Shown piece after piece: positions 1 through 9,029 of a DNA stretch of 64,000 nucleotides. The DNA is from Terrimesophilobacter bigeumensis (GTDB lineage Bacteria; Actinomycetota; Actinomycetes; Actinomycetales; Microbacteriaceae): positions 124,001 through 188,000 of the forward strand of contig NZ_BAABAE010000002.1 of NCBI RefSeq assembly GCF_039537265.1, given 5' to 3'. The notes beneath the pieces were generated by a model. It made no database searches and was not told where the DNA came from. It saw only the letters and a list, made by a program, of their open reading frames with translations. Both the position numbers and the translations under genes were made by a program. Position 1 is the first letter of the stretch; the number at the start of each line of letters is the position of its first letter.

Positions 1-55
1 GGAACCGCAGCACATCATTCGGTCCGATGCGGATGTCCGGGGCGCTCGTCGACAC
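1..55 (-). CDS. 5' end of an unidentified gene (partial)
   Basis: A GTG codon at 55 (reading leftward) opens a frame that runs off the window with no stop, beginning VSTSAPDIRIGPNDVLRF. It is preceded by GGAGCG directly upstream of the GTG and by TAGGCT (63-68), a plausible -10 box, so this may be a nearly leaderless transcript. Only 18 residues are visible and no family can be named. It lies downstream of purU on the same strand. Confidence 0.45.
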   Translation of the reverse strand, partial: MSTSAPDIRIGPNDVLRF

Positions 56-75
56 CGCTCCAGCCTAGCGAGGGG

Positions 76-954
76 TCAGCGGAAGATGATCGTGCGCGCC
101 CCGTCGAGCAGCACGCGATGTTCGGCGAACCACTTCACCGCCTGGGTGAGCGTGCGGCTCTCCTCGTCTTGGCCGATCGCGACGAGTTCTGCGGGGGTGC
201 GCGAGTGGTCGACGCGCACGACGTTCTGCTCGATGATCGGCCCCTCGTCGAGGTCGCTCGTCACGAAGTGCGCGGTCGCGCCGATGAGCTTGACCCCGCG
301 CGCGTGGGCCTGCCGGTAGGGGTTGGCCCCCTTGAACCCGGGCAGGAAGGAGTGGTGGATGTTGATGATCCGCCCCTGCAGCCGCTCGCACAGCTCGGGG
401 GAGAGCACCTGCATGTAGCGGGCGAGCACGACGAGCTCGATGTCGTGCTCGTCGACGGCATCCAGGATGCGCTGCTCGAACTCCTTCTTCTGTGCAGCGG
501 AGACGACGGCGTGCGATTCGAACGGCACCCCGTAGAACTCGGCGAGGCCGGAGAGTTCCGGATGATTGCTGAGCACGAGTGGCAACTCGACTCCCAGCTG
601 TCCTGCGCGCTGGCGGAACAGGAGGTCGTTCAGGCAGTGCCCGGCCTTCGACACGAGGACGAGGGTCCGTAGCGGACGGCCCACGACATCCAGTGCCCAG
701 ACCATGCCATAGCGTTCGGTGATGGGCGCGAGCTTCGCCTCGAAGGCGCCGCGCTCGGTCGCGGCCTCCACCTGCAGGCGCATGAAGAACGTGCCGGTGT
801 CGAGGCTCGCGAACTGCTGCGACTCGGTGATGTTGCCGCCGGCATCCACGATCGCGCCGCTCACCGCGTGCACGATGCCTGGACGGTCGGTGCAGACGAG
901 CGTGAGCACCCAGTGCCTGATACCGGTCGCTCCGGCGGGCGTCGTCTCGGTCAT
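76..954 (-). CDS. purU: Formyltetrahydrofolate deformylase
   Basis: Hydrolyses 10-formyl-THF to THF and formate, which balances one-carbon pools and supplies formate for PurT. The 292-residue product has an N-terminal ACT domain (about residues 14-90, TLVCTDRPGIVHAVSG) and a formyltransferase-like hydrolase domain (about 95-285). That domain carries the catalytic Asn-His in INIHHSFLPGFKG and the conserved Asp in SDLDEGPIIEQ. The length matches the family (about 280-290). The ATG at 954 is chosen because the ACT domain begins right after it; a longer frame upstream is non-homologous. It is divergent from the MFS gene, with about 110 bp between them. Confidence 0.95.
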   Translation of the reverse strand: MTETTPAGATGIRHWVLTLVCTDRPGIVHAVSGAIVDAGGNITESQQFASLDTGTFFMRLQVEAATERGAFEAKLAPITERYGMVWALDVVGRPLRTLVLVSKAGHCLNDLLFRQRAGQLGVELPLVLSNHPELSGLAEFYGVPFESHAVVSAAQKKEFEQRILDAVDEHDIELVVLARYMQVLSPELCERLQGRIINIHHSFLPGFKGANPYRQAHARGVKLIGATAHFVTSDLDEGPIIEQNVVRVDHSRTPAELVAIGQDEESRTLTQAVKWFAEHRVLLDGARTIIFR

Positions 955-983
955 AGCCCTCAAGCGTATTGGATCGGCGCGGG

Positions 984-1063
984 TAGGCTGGAGTCGATGG
1001 CGCTCACGTGCGGCATCCAGCGGGCGGCTTGACGCACCACGACACGCGAAGGATTCACCGGGC
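984..1063 (+). promoter_or_regulatory. Putative promoter and leader of the MFS gene
   Basis: TAGGCT at 984-989 fits an actinobacterial -10 (TAnnnT). Seven bases later an ATG (997) opens an 11-codon frame ending in TGA at 1030-1032, and the MFS ATG follows at 1064. The short frame could be a leaderless micro-ORF in the 5' UTR or chance. No clear -35 box was seen. Confidence 0.3.
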
Positions 1064-2266
1064 ATGGGTGCGCCGAAGACCGACACTGCTTTTCCCTGGA
1101 TCGGGTTGCTCACCCTCGCCGGCGCGATCTTCGTGTCGGTCACGAGTGAGTTCCTGCCCACCGGGTTGCTCCCCGAGATGGCGGAGGGCCTCGACGTCTC
1201 GCAGTCGCGCATCGGCCTGCTCGTCTCGGTGTTCGCCGGCACGGTCGTGCTGAGTGCCGCGCCGCTCACGAGCCTCACTCGGCGCTTGCCGCGCAAGCCC
1301 CTCATCGTCATCGTGCTCGTCGCGTTCGCGATCTCCAACTTCATCGGGGCGATCGCCCCAAGCTACGAGATCGTGCTGGCCTCACGCGTGCTCGGCGGTC
1401 TCGCGCACGGGCTGTTCTGGGCGGTCGTCGGCGCGTATCCGGGGCACCTCGTGCAGAATGGGCAGCTCGCCCGGGCGGTCGCGATCACTGCGGCGGGCGG
1501 ATCGGCGGCCTTCGTGCTCGGGGTTCCGGCGGGCACCGCGCTCGGCCACCTGCTCGGCTGGCGACTCGCGTTCACGATCGTCGGTGTCGTGATCCTGCTG
1601 CTCGCCGTGCTCGTCATCCGGTTCCTGCCGCCGGTCGAGCACCGTCAACCGGTGCTGACCGGCGAGATCCCGGTTCCGCTCCGCAAGGATCCCACAGCGT
1701 TCGGTGTCGTCCTCGTCTGCACCATCACGCTCGTGATGATGATCGGGCACAACCTCTACTACACCTACATCGTCCCCTTCTTCACGACCATCAACGGGTT
1801 CCCGGATGATGCGGTCAGCCTGCTCCTGCTCGTCTACGGTCTCGCCGGTGCGGTCGGCCTGCTGCTCGTCGGACTTGTCGGTGGGCGCTTCCCGCGCCTC
1901 GGGTTGTTCTCGAGTGCCGCCTTCATCGTGGTCGCCGTGCTTGTCATGGGCCTCCTGCCGCACGCGCCGGTCGTCGTGGTCATCGCCCTCGTCGTGTGGG
2001 GTGCGGCGTTCGGCGGTGCGCCCGCGCTGTTGCAGACGCGGGTGCTGCAGTTGGCGTCGCCGCAACTGCGGGACGTCTCGGCGGCCTTCGTGACCACCTC
2101 CTTCAACATCGGGATCGGCGGCGGCGCGCTCATCGGCTCGCTCATGCTCGACGGCTGGGGCCTGCACACCCTGCCCTTCGCGGATGTCGTGATCACCCTC
2201 GGTGCGATCTTGCTCATCGCGGTCAGCGACCGGGTGATCCGCAGGAGGTTCACCACCGTGTCCTAA
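1064..2266 (+). CDS. MFS transporter, DHA1-type drug/sugar exporter
   Basis: A 400-residue integral membrane protein with about 12 hydrophobic segments. It begins FPWIGLLTLAGAIFVSVTSE, and the TSEFLPTGLLPEMA stretch is typical of the SotB/AraJ/YdhP-like DHA1 exporters. The loop after helix 2, LTRRLPRKPLIV, resembles MFS motif A. Substrate cannot be assigned; relatives export arabinose-type sugars, arabinomannan precursors or drugs by proton antiport. The ATG at 1064 gives the usual N-terminus directly before helix 1. glpK follows 30 bases later on the same strand and may be co-transcribed. Confidence 0.85.
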   Translation: MGAPKTDTAFPWIGLLTLAGAIFVSVTSEFLPTGLLPEMAEGLDVSQSRIGLLVSVFAGTVVLSAAPLTSLTRRLPRKPLIVIVLVAFAISNFIGAIAPSYEIVLASRVLGGLAHGLFWAVVGAYPGHLVQNGQLARAVAITAAGGSAAFVLGVPAGTALGHLLGWRLAFTIVGVVILLLAVLVIRFLPPVEHRQPVLTGEIPVPLRKDPTAFGVVLVCTITLVMMIGHNLYYTYIVPFFTTINGFPDDAVSLLLLVYGLAGAVGLLLVGLVGGRFPRLGLFSSAAFIVVAVLVMGLLPHAPVVVVIALVVWGAAFGGAPALLQTRVLQLASPQLRDVSAAFVTTSFNIGIGGGALIGSLMLDGWGLHTLPFADVVITLGAILLIAVSDRVIRRRFTTVS

Positions 2267-2296
2267 GCTCGAACCACGCGAGGCGGGAGGCAGCGG

Positions 2297-3811
2297 GTGC
2301 ACGAGGGACGGTTCATCGCCGCGATCGACCAGGGCACCACCTCGAGCCGGTGCATGATCTTCGACCACGACGGCGAGGTCGTCGCGGTCGCCCAGAAAGA
2401 GCACGCCCAGCACTTCCCGAAGCCAGGCTGGGTCGAGCACGATGCATCCGAGATCTGGCGCAACGTGCAGGATGTCGTGGCCGAGTCGCTCGAGACGGCG
2501 AGTCTCGCGGCAGCCGACCTCGCCGCGATCGGCATCACCAACCAGCGCGAGACGACCGTCGTGTGGGACCGGGCCACCGGCGAGCCGGTCGCGAACGCGA
2601 TCGTCTGGCAGGACACCCGCACCGACGCCATCGTCAGGCGCCTCGGCGAGGGCGACGGCGTCGACTGGTTCCGCGACCGCACCGGCCTGACACTCGCCAC
2701 CTACTTCTCGGGGCCGAAGCTGGTCTGGCTGCTCGAGAACACCCCTGGGCTGCGCGAGCGCGCAGGGGCCGGCGAGGTGCTCTTCGGCACGATCGACTCG
2801 TGGCTCGTCTGGAACCTCACCGGCGGCCCGGATGGCGGCCGCCACACGACCGACGTGACGAACGCCAGCCGTACCCTGCTCATGGACCTGCGCGAGCTCG
2901 CCTGGGACGAGGACATCCTCGAACGCCTGGAGATTCCGCGGGGGATGCTGCCGGAGATCGCGTCATCCTCCGAGGTGTACGGAACGGTGGCCGGCCTGCG
3001 CGAGGGCGCACTCGAAGGAGTGCCGGTCGCCGGCGCCCTCGGCGACCAGCACGCCGCCCTGTTCGGCCAGACCGCCTTCGATGAGGGCGACCTCAAGAGC
3101 ACCTACGGCACGGGCGCATTCCTGCTCCTCAATACCGGCGACACCCCGGTGGCCTCGCAGCACGGCCTGCTCTCGACACTCGCCTTCAAGCTCGGCGACG
3201 CGCCCGCGCAGTACGCGCTCGAAGGATCGATCGCGGTGAGCGGCTCGCTCGTCCAGTGGTTCCGCGACCAGCTGGGGGCGATCGACTCGGCGAGCGAGAT
3301 CGAGGCCCTCGCGGCATCCGTCGACGACAACGGCGGATGCTACTTCGTCCCGGCCTTCTCCGGCCTGTTCGCGCCGCACTGGCGCAGCGACGCCCGCGGG
3401 GTCATCGCCGGGCTCACCGGCTACGTCACGAAGGCGCACATCGCGCGGGCGATCCTGGAGGCCTCCGCGTGGCAGACGCGCGAACTCATCGACGCGATGG
3501 TCGCCGACACCGGCATCGAACTGCACGAGCTGCGGGTGGACGGCGGGATGACGGAGAACTCGCTCCTGTTGCAGCTGCTCGCGGATGCCCTCGACGTCGA
3601 GGTCGTACGGCCGCACGTCGTCGAGACGACCGCTCTCGGTGCGGCGTACGCGGCCGGTCTCGCGGTCGGGTTCTGGCCGGATGTCGACGCCCTGCGCGCG
3701 AACTGGCGCGCGGATGCGACGTGGCGGCCGACCGTCGAGCCCGAGCGGCGGGAGCGCGAATACCGCCAGTGGAAGAAGGCGGTCGACCGCGCACTCGACT
3801 GGGTGGACTAG
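2297..3811 (+). CDS. glpK: Glycerol kinase
   Basis: Phosphorylates glycerol to sn-glycerol-3-phosphate with ATP in the cytoplasm. The product is 504 residues, the usual length (E. coli 502). The FGGY-family phosphate-1 motif DQGTTSSR lies near residue 13. The central substrate-binding region WQDTRT, the ATP-binding stretch STYGTGAFLLLNTG and the C-terminal DGGMTENSLLLQ motif are all intact. The GTG start at 2297 follows the purine-rich AGGCGGGAGG. No glpF or glpD is adjacent, so it is separated from the rest of a glp system. Its stop overlaps the stop of the convergent reductase gene by four bases. Confidence 0.96.
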   Translation: MHEGRFIAAIDQGTTSSRCMIFDHDGEVVAVAQKEHAQHFPKPGWVEHDASEIWRNVQDVVAESLETASLAAADLAAIGITNQRETTVVWDRATGEPVANAIVWQDTRTDAIVRRLGEGDGVDWFRDRTGLTLATYFSGPKLVWLLENTPGLRERAGAGEVLFGTIDSWLVWNLTGGPDGGRHTTDVTNASRTLLMDLRELAWDEDILERLEIPRGMLPEIASSSEVYGTVAGLREGALEGVPVAGALGDQHAALFGQTAFDEGDLKSTYGTGAFLLLNTGDTPVASQHGLLSTLAFKLGDAPAQYALEGSIAVSGSLVQWFRDQLGAIDSASEIEALAASVDDNGGCYFVPAFSGLFAPHWRSDARGVIAGLTGYVTKAHIARAILEASAWQTRELIDAMVADTGIELHELRVDGGMTENSLLLQLLADALDVEVVRPHVVETTALGAAYAAGLAVGFWPDVDALRANWRADATWRPTVEPERREREYRQWKKAVDRALDWVD

Positions 3812-4335
3812 TCGGAGAGCAACGGGGTCAGCTCGGCGACGGGCTGCAGCCGGAACAGTCGCACCGTGCGCCCCGAGTCACGCTCGTAGGCGCGGTACCC
3901 GGGCCACTGCTCCTCGATGAGCTCCCAGGCGGCGTCCCGCTCGCCATCGTCGTCCGGTTCCGCGCCGATGAGGCTCGCCCGCACGGCGAGGCGACGTCCG
4001 CGGACGGTGATCACGGCATCCGGGTTCGCGAGCAGGTTCCAGGTCCAGCCCGGATGCCGGTCGCGCGCGAAGCTCGTCCCGGCGACGATCGCGCGGCCGC
4101 GGCCGTCCGGCGTGTACATGAGCTCGGTGTCGCGGGCCTCACCGGTCTTCGCGCCCGTCGTGCGCAGGGTGAGCGAGTGGACGAGCAGGCCGCTCACCTG
4201 GATGCGCCCTCCGCTCAGGCCCTTCGCGAGCAGTTCGAGGGGCGGGAGCATCCGCGGCCCGAGCCACCGGAACGCGCTCGTGCGGGTGAGCGGCGCGATG
4301 ACGGCGCGCACGATCCGCACGACGGAGGAGGCCAT
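3808..4335 (-). CDS. Deazaflavin (F420)-dependent reductase-like protein, DUF385/Ddn family
   Basis: A 175-residue protein of the split beta-barrel nitroreductase/F420 family. It has the family hallmark LRTTGAKTGEARDTELMYT, followed by VVAGTSFARD-type and HPGWTWNLLANPDAVI segments and a C-terminal region ending RTVRLFRLQPV. Relatives (Ddn, Rv1558-type) transfer hydride from reduced F420 to quinones or nitro compounds. The physiological substrate here is unknown, and binding of flavin rather than F420 is possible. The start is taken at the ATG coding MASSVVRIV. It converges with glpK: the two stop codons share the bases CTAG. Confidence 0.85.
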   Translation of the reverse strand: MASSVVRIVRAVIAPLTRTSAFRWLGPRMLPPLELLAKGLSGGRIQVSGLLVHSLTLRTTGAKTGEARDTELMYTPDGRGRAIVAGTSFARDRHPGWTWNLLANPDAVITVRGRRLAVRASLIGAEPDDDGERDAAWELIEEQWPGYRAYERDSGRTVRLFRLQPVAELTPLLSD

Positions 4336-4355
4336 GGCGACATTCTGGCACTCGG

Positions 4356-5942
4356 TCAGTGCGACCAGGGCACCCCGGGTGTGCGTTTGTAGGTGATGCC
4401 GGCCGCGTCGAGGTATGCGCCGAAGGTCCCGAGGCGCGGGGCGAACTCCTTGAAGGTGCGCTTCGCGCTCGTCGACCAGCCGATCTCCGCGATCGCGACG
4501 ATGCGCGGGAACGCCATGTACTCGATCTCGGCCATGGTGTCCACCGTCTCGGTCCAGAGCGGCGCCTCCACACCGAGGATGCTTTCCGCGCCGTGCTTCG
4601 GGAAGATCGCCGCCGGATCCCAGCCGTAGGCCTCCTGAATCGTCGTCGGCGCCTGCGCCCACTTCGTGCCGAGCCTTTCACTGAGATCGTACTTCTGGTC
4701 AAGGTAGGCGACGTTCGCCGGCGCCATGATGAGTCGGCCATCGGCGTTCAGGATTCTCTGCGTGAGCACCGATGACGCGCCACGCGGTCCGGTGTAGTCC
4801 CAGTATTCGCCGACCGTTCCGGGGGGCAGCGTCGTGCCGTAACCGATGTCGTGCCAGCCGATCACCGTCTTACCGGTCGCGGCCACGATCGCGGTCACCC
4901 GGTTCACGAAGGAGATGTAGTCGGGCAGCGTCGTCGCACTCGACTCGTCGCCTCCGATGTGGATCCACGGGCCGGGGGTTAGCGCGGCGAGCTGGGTGAT
5001 GACATCCGTGACAAAGGTGTAGGTGAGTTCTTTGCCGATGCACAGCGATGAGAACCCGACGCTCGTTCCGTGGTACGGGAGGCGGGTCCTCCCGTCGCAG
5101 TTGAGTTCGGCGTAGGAGGCGAGCGCGGCGTTCGTGTGCCCGGGCATGTCGATCTCGGGAACGATCGTGATGTACCGCGAGGCCGCATAGGCGACGATCT
5201 CCCGGTACTGGTCCTGCGTGTAGTACCCGCCGGCACCCCCGCCGACCTGGCTCGCGCCGCCGACCGCGGTCAGACGCGGCCAGCCGTCGATGGCGATGCG
5301 CCAGCCCTGGTCGTCGGCTAGGTGCAGATGGAGCACGTTGATCTTGAGCATCGCGATGTCGTCGATGTAGCGCTTGACGTCGTCGACGCCGAAGAAGTGG
5401 CGGGCGACATCCAGCATCGCACCGCGGTAGGCGAAGCGCGGTCGGTCGGAGATCGTTGTCGCCGCGATGCCCCATCGCGTCGTGGAGGGGGTTGCCGGTG
5501 GCAGCAGCTGGCGCAGGGTCTGGACGCCCTCGAACAGCCCGGCAGGGTCATCCGCGGCCAGCCAGATCCCGGATGTCGTGACCCGCAGGTCGTATCCACC
5601 CGGCGGGTGCCCCGGCTCGACGACGAGCACGATGTCGCCGCGGCCGGAGAGCGGCAAGGAGAACCCGGTCATCGGCCGCAGCAGGTTCACGAGGTATTCG
5701 GCGACCGGGCGCGCTTCCCCTCGTGCTTCGACGCTCGTCGTGCGGTCGAGCTGGAAGGCGCCCTCGCCGTCGACGCGATAGCCCGGTGCAGGGACGACGG
5801 TGCGCGCGAGAACGGATGCCGTGGGCGGTTCCGGTGCGACGCCGGCCGTCGTCGTGGTGTTGATGGCGCTGGCCGTCGCATTCGCACAGGCGAGGGCGAT
5901 GGCGAGAACGCCGTACCATCCCATGCGGTGGATCAGTGCCAC
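4356..5942 (-). CDS. Secreted beta-N-acetylhexosaminidase, GH20 (copy 1)
   Basis: Removes terminal beta-linked GlcNAc or GalNAc by substrate-assisted catalysis. The product is 528 residues: an N-terminal hydrophobic segment (MGWYGVLAIALACANATAS) consistent with a signal peptide or anchor, a GH20b domain (about 50-170), and the TIM barrel (about 173-500). The catalytic Asp-Glu lies in HIGGDE near residues 332-333, and the barrel entry reads RGAMLDVARHFF. The GTG at 5942 is preferred over the next ATG (5924) because GGGAGGA lies seven bases upstream of it. It is a paralogue of the gene at 9026-10609, sharing long identical stretches, and probably feeds sugars to the amino-sugar locus downstream. 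Confidence 0.92.
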   Translation of the reverse strand: MALIHRMGWYGVLAIALACANATASAINTTTTAGVAPEPPTASVLARTVVPAPGYRVDGEGAFQLDRTTSVEARGEARPVAEYLVNLLRPMTGFSLPLSGRGDIVLVVEPGHPPGGYDLRVTTSGIWLAADDPAGLFEGVQTLRQLLPPATPSTTRWGIAATTISDRPRFAYRGAMLDVARHFFGVDDVKRYIDDIAMLKINVLHLHLADDQGWRIAIDGWPRLTAVGGASQVGGGAGGYYTQDQYREIVAYAASRYITIVPEIDMPGHTNAALASYAELNCDGRTRLPYHGTSVGFSSLCIGKELTYTFVTDVITQLAALTPGPWIHIGGDESSATTLPDYISFVNRVTAIVAATGKTVIGWHDIGYGTTLPPGTVGEYWDYTGPRGASSVLTQRILNADGRLIMAPANVAYLDQKYDLSERLGTKWAQAPTTIQEAYGWDPAAIFPKHGAESILGVEAPLWTETVDTMAEIEYMAFPRIVAIAEIGWSTSAKRTFKEFAPRLGTFGAYLDAAGITYKRTPGVPWSH

Positions 5943-6122
5943 GAGTTCGTCCTCCCGCGCCGGATGCGGTTCCGACGAGACTATCGCGCTGTGCTGGTAA
6001 CGCCTCTCGCCGCAGCTCCCTGACGGAAAAGGTCTACTCCTCCACAGGTTGCGACGGACTGACTTCTCCACAGATTCTCAGAATCACTGGGAATCTATCT
6101 TCTATTCTGGAAAAATATAGAC

Positions 6123-7712
6123 ATGCCAATATCCGCAGCTTCTTTCACCACCTCGCTCGAGGTGCTGACGGATGCTGCGGCCCGCGTGGGCGCGGAGGCG
6201 CCGGGTTCGCGTGCGCTCGGCGACGCCGCACTCCTGGCTGCACAGCGCGCCCTTGCCGACGTGAAGCGTCACGTCGACGCGTGCGCGGCGGTGCTGGCGG
6301 GGGAGACCGTCCGGCGCTCCTGCGCCGAGGCGGGGTTGGACGGGCTTGCTCGCAAGCAGGGTTTCCGCACCCCCGAGGCGCTCGTGCGCGGCATCACCGG
6401 GTCGACCTCGCGCGAGGCCAGCACTCTCGTGCGGGTCGGCAGCATGCTCAACGACGCCGACCTCCTGGCGCAGGCACGGGCCAACGGGGTCGATGACCCC
6501 TCGGAGGCGTTCCGGATCGCATCGAAGCCGTGGCTGGCCGTCGTGGGGGCTGCCGTCGCCTCCGGGAGTCTCAGCATTGCGGCGGCCGAGGCCCTGCGCA
6601 ATGGACTCGGCGAGCCCGGCCCCGGCATCGACCGCGAGGCGCTCGCCGCGGCGGCCGCCCGCCTTATCGGGACGATCGCGAGCTGGAACTCGGCGGCTGA
6701 GACTGATGGCCCTGATACTGCAGCTGGCTCGGATGCGGCAGCCGGCGCGGATGCGGCGCCCGGCCGGGTGACCGTCGACGCGGACCGCGTGCTGCGCCTC
6801 GCACGGGATGCCCGTGACGAACTGGATGCCGCCGGCATCGCCGAGCGGGAGCGGCAGCGCCGTTCGATGCGTGCGTTCCGTCGGTGGCGTCGTCCGGACG
6901 GGATGACGCGTTACACCTGGGACCTCGACCCGGAAGGCGCCGCCCTCATCGACGACGTCTACGACAAGGTCACTTCTCCTCGGCGCGGCGGACCCCGATT
7001 CATCGCCGAGGGCGAGCGGGCACGAGCCGAGGTCATCGAGCGCGACGAGCGCACGACGGAGCAACTCGCCTCCGACAGCCTTCTCGAACTCGTCCAGCTG
7101 GCCCTCGACACCGATCCGACGACGATCGTCGGGATGAACCGCCCCGCTGTGCGCATACTCGTGGCGGCGAAAGACCTGCGGAGTGGGAGCGGCCGGGGCT
7201 GGATCGAAGGCCAGGACGCGCCGGTCTCCATCCCCACCGTCGAGCGCCACCTGTGCGCTGGTGGGAGTGAGACCATCGCCTTCGACGGCCGGATGCAGCC
7301 GGCCAACCTCGGTCGCACCGCGCGCTACTTCAACCGGGCGCAACGCCGACTGCTCTCCGCACGCGATGGCGGATGCCGGTGGCCCGGCTGCGAACGACCG
7401 CCCGAGTGGACCGAAGCACATCACGTTCGCTGGTGGGACCGCGACAACGGACCGACCGACATCGACAACGGCATTCTTCTCTGCCGACATCACCATCTGC
7501 TCCTGCACGACAATCACTGGGAGATCGAGATCGCCTCACGCGGTGGGCCATCGGGTGCGAGTGGTGGAGGCGGCGGAGGAGGTGGTGGTGGGGGTGACTA
7601 CTGGCTCATCCCGCCACCGGATGTCGACCCCACTCGAACGCGCAGACCCATGCCGAGCAAGTCCCCTGCGCTCCACGACGCCCTCAGAACCCGCGAGCCA
7701 GTGCCCGCCTGA
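6123..7712 (+). CDS. DUF222 / HNH endonuclease domain protein
   Basis: A 529-residue cytoplasmic protein with an N-terminal DUF222 region (about 20-330) and a C-terminal HNH nuclease motif. The motif runs from CRWPGCERPPEW through EAHHVRWWDRDNGPT to ILLCRHHHLLLHDN, with metal-ligating Cys and His pairs visible. Such proteins occur in many copies in actinomycete genomes, and some are part of 13E12-type repeats. Their role is unproven; a nuclease function is inferred from the motif. A Gly-rich tract of about ten residues follows the HNH core, and the 3' end runs into a 14-bp tandem repeat. The start ATG has a weak purine-rich site (GGAAAAA). Confidence 0.88.
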   Translation: MPISAASFTTSLEVLTDAAARVGAEAPGSRALGDAALLAAQRALADVKRHVDACAAVLAGETVRRSCAEAGLDGLARKQGFRTPEALVRGITGSTSREASTLVRVGSMLNDADLLAQARANGVDDPSEAFRIASKPWLAVVGAAVASGSLSIAAAEALRNGLGEPGPGIDREALAAAAARLIGTIASWNSAAETDGPDTAAGSDAAAGADAAPGRVTVDADRVLRLARDARDELDAAGIAERERQRRSMRAFRRWRRPDGMTRYTWDLDPEGAALIDDVYDKVTSPRRGGPRFIAEGERARAEVIERDERTTEQLASDSLLELVQLALDTDPTTIVGMNRPAVRILVAAKDLRSGSGRGWIEGQDAPVSIPTVERHLCAGGSETIAFDGRMQPANLGRTARYFNRAQRRLLSARDGGCRWPGCERPPEWTEAHHVRWWDRDNGPTDIDNGILLCRHHHLLLHDNHWEIEIASRGGPSGASGGGGGGGGGGGDYWLIPPPDVDPTRTRRPMPSKSPALHDALRTREPVPA

Positions 7713-7770
7713 CCAGTGCTCGCCTGACCGTGCCGGCCTGACCGTGCCGGCCTGACCGTGCCGGCCTGAC
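7709..7770. repeat. 14-bp tandem repeat at the 3' end of the HNH gene
   Basis: Three exact copies of CCTGACCGTGCCGG occupy 7723-7764. They are preceded by a degenerate copy that includes the HNH stop codon (7709-7722) and followed by a partial copy (CCTGAC). The array lies between convergent genes. It looks like slippage-type expansion with no visible function. Confidence 0.85.
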
Positions 7771-7780
7771 GGACCGCTCC

Positions 7781-7839
7781 CTGAGGAGCACGCGAACACC
7801 AGAAATGGCCTTCGCCACTCTGCGCCGCGCGCTCCTCAG
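7781..7839. terminator. Inverted repeat between convergent HNH and ltrA genes, possible bidirectional terminator
   Basis: The arms 7781-7794 (CTGAGGAGCACGCG) and 7826-7839 are complementary over 14 bp with one mismatch. The 31-base loop contains a small GGC-CTTC-GCC hairpin. There is no U-tract on either side. The right arm overlaps the ltrA stop codon. Its place between convergent genes suggests transcription termination or a REP-like element. Confidence 0.5.
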
Positions 7840-9029
7840 AGAACGGAATCAGGGTTCGTTGCCACCCCGCCGTCCCGTCGCAGGGAGAGTTCATCGGCGA
7901 CCACCACAGCGAGCAGCACGAGGTTGCTCCCCCAGCTGACCGCGACAGGCGACAGCACCGGGTGAGTGAAGAACAGGGCGACGAGCGCCGCGAACCCCAA
8001 CAGGTTGCTGAGCAACCACGGTCCGCCGGTCGCACGCCGGAACAACGCGATCCCGACCAGATACACCGCTGACCCCGCACAGACGAGCCCGACCGCCCAA
8101 CTGCTGCCGACATCCGGACTCACGAGCACCGTGTGATCGGCGACCGCGGTCAGGACGATCCCCAGGACCATGGGAACCGGCACATAGGTGTAGGCGACCT
8201 GCGCGATGAGGCCACGCTCCGCGGCCTCACTGATGTACTCGCTGCCGCGCCGCTCACTGTGGCTGAAATACAGCAACCACATGAGTACAGCGCTCGCGAA
8301 CGCGGCGAGGAACGCGCTCACGGTCGCCCCGTCCACCCCCAGGTCGCTGAAAGTCGAGCCCGACACGATGATGGACTCGCCGAGCGCGATGATGACGAAC
8401 AAGCTCACCCGCTCGGCCATGTGCGCGCCGGACACATCCCAGCTGCTCAGCGGCGCACGGCCCATTCCGGGCACGAAGAAGCGCGCACGCGGACCCGTGT
8501 AATCGAGAAGGATCGCGGCAAGCCACAACCAGAGCTGCGCATCCGGCAGCAGTGCACCCGCAATCCAGAGAACCCCGGATGTCGCCAGCCAGATCGTGAT
8601 GCGCACGAAGTTGCCGGCATGCTCGGGGCGCCGCCGCGCGAACGCGAACACGGTGAACAGGCTGCGCGCCACCTGTAGCGTCACGAAAGTCAGCGCAAAC
8701 AGCAGGGCCTTGTCGCCGAACGCCTCAGGGATCGCACTGCTCATGAGCAGCCCGAGCAGCATGAGCACGACGAGCATGACCCGCACCGCGCCCTTCTCGG
8801 GGTTCAGCCAGTTCGTCACCCACGCGGTGTCGACCCACACCCACCAGATCGCGGCTCCGAGCATGAGGGTGTGGACGACACCGAGCGGGCTCTCGTCGCG
8901 GATGAGAAGGTGCGAGACCTGCGTGACGGCGAACACGAACACGAGGTCGAAGAACAACTCGATGAAGGTGACGCGGTGGGCGCCACCTCCGGTGTGCGGC
9001 CGCAACAGGTCGCCGCGGAAACCCATCAT
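7836..9029 (-). CDS. ltrA: Low temperature requirement A (LtrA) family membrane protein
   Basis: A 397-residue polytopic membrane protein with about 10-11 hydrophobic helices. The family signature TFIELFFDLVFVFAVTQ sits near residues 21-37, and the conserved HMAERVSLFVIIALGESII motif lies mid-protein. The function of LtrA proteins is unproven; the name comes from a Listeria mutant unable to grow in the cold. The ATG at 9029 overlaps the stop of the upstream GH20 gene by four bases (ATGA), so the two are probably translationally coupled. That pairing is unusual for a hexosaminidase. Confidence 0.88.
   Translation of the reverse strand: MMGFRGDLLRPHTGGGAHRVTFIELFFDLVFVFAVTQVSHLLIRDESPLGVVHTLMLGAAIWWVWVDTAWVTNWLNPEKGAVRVMLVVLMLLGLLMSSAIPEAFGDKALLFALTFVTLQVARSLFTVFAFARRRPEHAGNFVRITIWLATSGVLWIAGALLPDAQLWLWLAAILLDYTGPRARFFVPGMGRAPLSSWDVSGAHMAERVSLFVIIALGESIIVSGSTFSDLGVDGATVSAFLAAFASAVLMWLLYFSHSERRGSEYISEAAERGLIAQVAYTYVPVPMVLGIVLTAVADHTVLVSPDVGSSWAVGLVCAGSAVYLVGIALFRRATGGPWLLSNLLGFAALVALFFTHPVLSPVAVSWGSNLVLLAVVVADELSLRRDGGVATNPDSVL

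Noticed and set aside
1382..2845. Long minus-strand open frame (487 codons) across the MFS and glpK genes
   Set aside because: Low-complexity Asp/Glu/Arg/His composition typical of antisense frames in GC-rich DNA; it is covered by two well-supported genes.
7549..7600. Glycine-coding GGAGGC repeats as a CRISPR-like or VNTR locus
   Set aside because: It is an in-frame poly-Gly linker of the HNH protein without spacers or regular units.
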